A stretch of 6,327 nt of DNA from Methylovirgula sp. (GTDB lineage: Bacteria > Pseudomonadota > Alphaproteobacteria > Rhizobiales > Beijerinckiaceae). Below are positions 4,881 to 6,327 of the stretch, one piece after another. A program made the position numbers and the translations under genes. Numbering within the stretch: position 1 is the first letter of the stretch; each line of letters begins with the position of its first letter. The notes beneath the pieces were generated by a model, which was not told the origin of the DNA, did not search any database, and saw only the letters and a program-made list of their open reading frames with translations. Where the stretch lies: assembly GCA_025356505.1 (NCBI GenBank), contig JANXSV010000187.1, forward strand, positions 1 to 6,327. Direction: 5' to 3'.

Positions 4881-6327
4881 ATGAGCCAACTTGATTACCT
4901 CAAAGTACAGCACGCGCTGGGCAAGATAAACCGGCGCGATTTCATGGGCCGCGCTGCTGCGCTTGGCGCATCCTCCACGATGATTTCGGCTATGATTTCT
5001 GAAACGCAGGCCGCTGAAACACCAAAAAAGGGCGGGACTTTGCGTCTGGGCCTCGGCGGCGGCAGCACGACAGACAGCCTTGAGCTCGGCTCTTATACTG
5101 ACTCCGTCATGATCGACGCCGGCCACTCAATTTGCAACGGTTTGGTGGAATGGGGTCAGGATGGCAAGCCAATCCCCGATCTTGCCGAAGCGCTTGAGCC
5201 AAAAAATGGCGCGGCAACTTGGGTCTTGAAACTCCGCAAGGGCGTGAAATTCCACAACGGCAAGGAATTTGACGCCGATGACGCGATCTATTCGCTGAAC
5301 CTGCATCGCGGCGAAGGTTCCAAGTCCGGCGGCGCATCGCAGCTGAAGCCGATCAAAGACATTAAAAAGGTAAATGCCAACGAAATCGAAATCACGCTCG
5401 ATTCGGGCGATGTCGACTTCCCTTATGCGCTGACAGACTATCACATTCTGATGGTGCCAAATGGCTTCAAGGATTGGACCACTCTGATCGGCACAGGCGC
5501 TTATGCGTTGACCAAGTTTGAGCCAGGCGTTCGCATTTCAATGAAGCGCAACCCGGACTATTACAAGCCAAACCGCGGACATGTTGATGCAGTTGAAATT
5601 ACTGTCATTAATGACGCCAGCGCCCGTCTGAACGCACTGATTTCCGGCCAGGTTGACGCTATTAACCGCACCGATCCGAAGTCGGTGTCGAAGCTGCAAG
5701 CCAATGCGAAATTCGGCATTGTACGCGCGACATCCGGCTATTTCGTCGATATGGCGGCAACCACCGACAAGGCACCGTTCAACAATCCTGATCTGTTGCT
5801 GGCGCTCAAACACGCCATGAACCGCGAACAGATGTTGAAGACTTTGTTTGCAGGCTACGGCGCCATCGGCAACGATCATCCGATTCCGCAGACAGACCCC
5901 TACTTCAATAAAGAGTTGCCCCAGCTCAAGCATGACCCGGAATTGGCGAAGTTCCACTTCAAAAAAGCTGGCATAGCCGACGCGAAAATCGTCTTGCAGG
6001 CGTCTGATGCCGCCTTTAACGGGGCTGTTGATATGGCCAGCTTGTTACAGTCTGACTGCGACAAGGCTGGTTTCAAGATGGAAGTCAAAAAAGAGCCTGC
6101 AGACGGCTGGTGGAGCAATGTGTGGTTGAAAGCGCCGTTTGTCACGTCCTACTGGGGCGGCCGCGCGGCGGCAACCCAGATGCTGGCCGTTGCCTATCAG
6201 CGCGGCGCGGCTTGGAACGAAAGCCACTGGTCGAACGACAAGTTTGAAAAGCTGTTGGTGGATGCCCGCTCAGAGTCAAATGAAGAAAAGCGCAAAACTT
6301 ACATTTGGGAAATGCAGGCTCTGCTGC
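4881..6327 (+). CDS. ABC transporter solute-binding protein, family 5 (peptide/nickel/opine type), 3' end outside window
   Basis: The frame is open from ATG 4881 to the right edge, giving 482 codons of a protein family that usually has about 500-540 residues, so only the C-terminus is missing. It is a periplasmic binding component that delivers oligopeptides, dipeptides or related amine or opine-like ligands to a Dpp/Opp-type ABC importer. Residues 1-45 form a probable twin-arginine signal: NRRDFMGR at 17-24, a weakly hydrophobic alanine/serine-rich stretch, and cleavage likely around TQA-AE (44/45). The family 5 hallmark follows: LVEWGQDGKPIPDLAEAL (88-105), then WVLKLRKGVKFHNGKEF (114-130) and DADDAIYSL (131-139). 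Later GTGAY and KRNPDYY segments also fit. The start has a strong GGGGAG Shine-Dalgarno with six bases between. Permease and ATPase genes would be expected downstream, outside the window. The ligand cannot be determined; the nearby dehydrogenase and amine-type regulator hint at an amine or amino-acid derivative. Confidence 0.92.
   Translation, partial: MSQLDYLKVQHALGKINRRDFMGRAAALGASSTMISAMISETQAAETPKKGGTLRLGLGGGSTTDSLELGSYTDSVMIDAGHSICNGLVEWGQDGKPIPDLAEALEPKNGAATWVLKLRKGVKFHNGKEFDADDAIYSLNLHRGEGSKSGGASQLKPIKDIKKVNANEIEITLDSGDVDFPYALTDYHILMVPNGFKDWTTLIGTGAYALTKFEPGVRISMKRNPDYYKPNRGHVDAVEITVINDASARLNALISGQVDAINRTDPKSVSKLQANAKFGIVRATSGYFVDMAATTDKAPFNNPDLLLALKHAMNREQMLKTLFAGYGAIGNDHPIPQTDPYFNKELPQLKHDPELAKFHFKKAGIADAKIVLQASDAAFNGAVDMASLLQSDCDKAGFKMEVKKEPADGWWSNVWLKAPFVTSYWGGRAAATQMLAVAYQRGAAWNESHWSNDKFEKLLVDARSESNEEKRKTYIWEMQALL

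Noticed and set aside
4605..5126. 173-codon minus-strand frame across the gap before the solute-binding protein
   Set aside because: It runs antisense through the solute-binding protein's signal sequence and leader, has no recognisable domain and no supporting start context.

Overview
The window looks like ordinary chromosomal DNA from an alphaproteobacterium, most likely of the order Hyphomicrobiales (the Brucella/Ochrobactrum/rhizobial side). The reasons are moderately GC-rich coding sequence, a cold-shock protein with two cold-shock domains, a GbdR/CdhR-like GlxA-family regulator, and a Tat-exported family 5 solute-binding protein. No genus can be fixed from the sequence alone.

Layout. 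Bases 1-95 (minus) are the first 31 codons of an IMP dehydrogenase gene (guaB), cut by the left edge. Bases 275-865 (minus) encode the double cold-shock-domain protein, read from a TTG codon. Bases 1015-2508 (minus) encode a complete NAD(P)-dependent aldehyde dehydrogenase. A 199-bp divergent intergenic region (2509-2707) with a 20-bp dyad separates it from a plus-strand pair. That pair is a GlxA-family (DJ-1/PfpI-like plus AraC HTH) regulator (2708-3709) and a 10-TM EamA/DMT transporter (3709-4602), joined by a TGATG stop/start overlap. After a weak terminator-like hairpin comes a 278-bp gap (4603-4880) with a candidate promoter and a structured leader. The last gene is a peptide/amine-type ABC transporter solute-binding protein that starts at 4881 and runs off the right edge.

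How the genes may work together. Aldehyde dehydrogenase, regulator and permease form a plausible divergent catabolic cassette: the regulator senses a small amine, amino acid or quaternary-ammonium-like compound, the permease moves it or a related metabolite, and the dehydrogenase oxidises the derived aldehyde to an acid. The ABC solute-binding protein downstream could be the uptake side of the same pathway, but it has its own leader and may be independent. guaB and the cold-shock gene are housekeeping or stress genes on the same strand as the dehydrogenase, each with its own intergenic gap.

I see no CRISPR array, insertion sequence, tRNA, rRNA, phage gene or defence system. The more interesting material is in the intergenic regions: overlapping dyads upstream of the cold-shock gene, a dyad between the divergent genes, and a leader with mutually exclusive pairings before the solute-binding protein. 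No convincingly novel system is visible.
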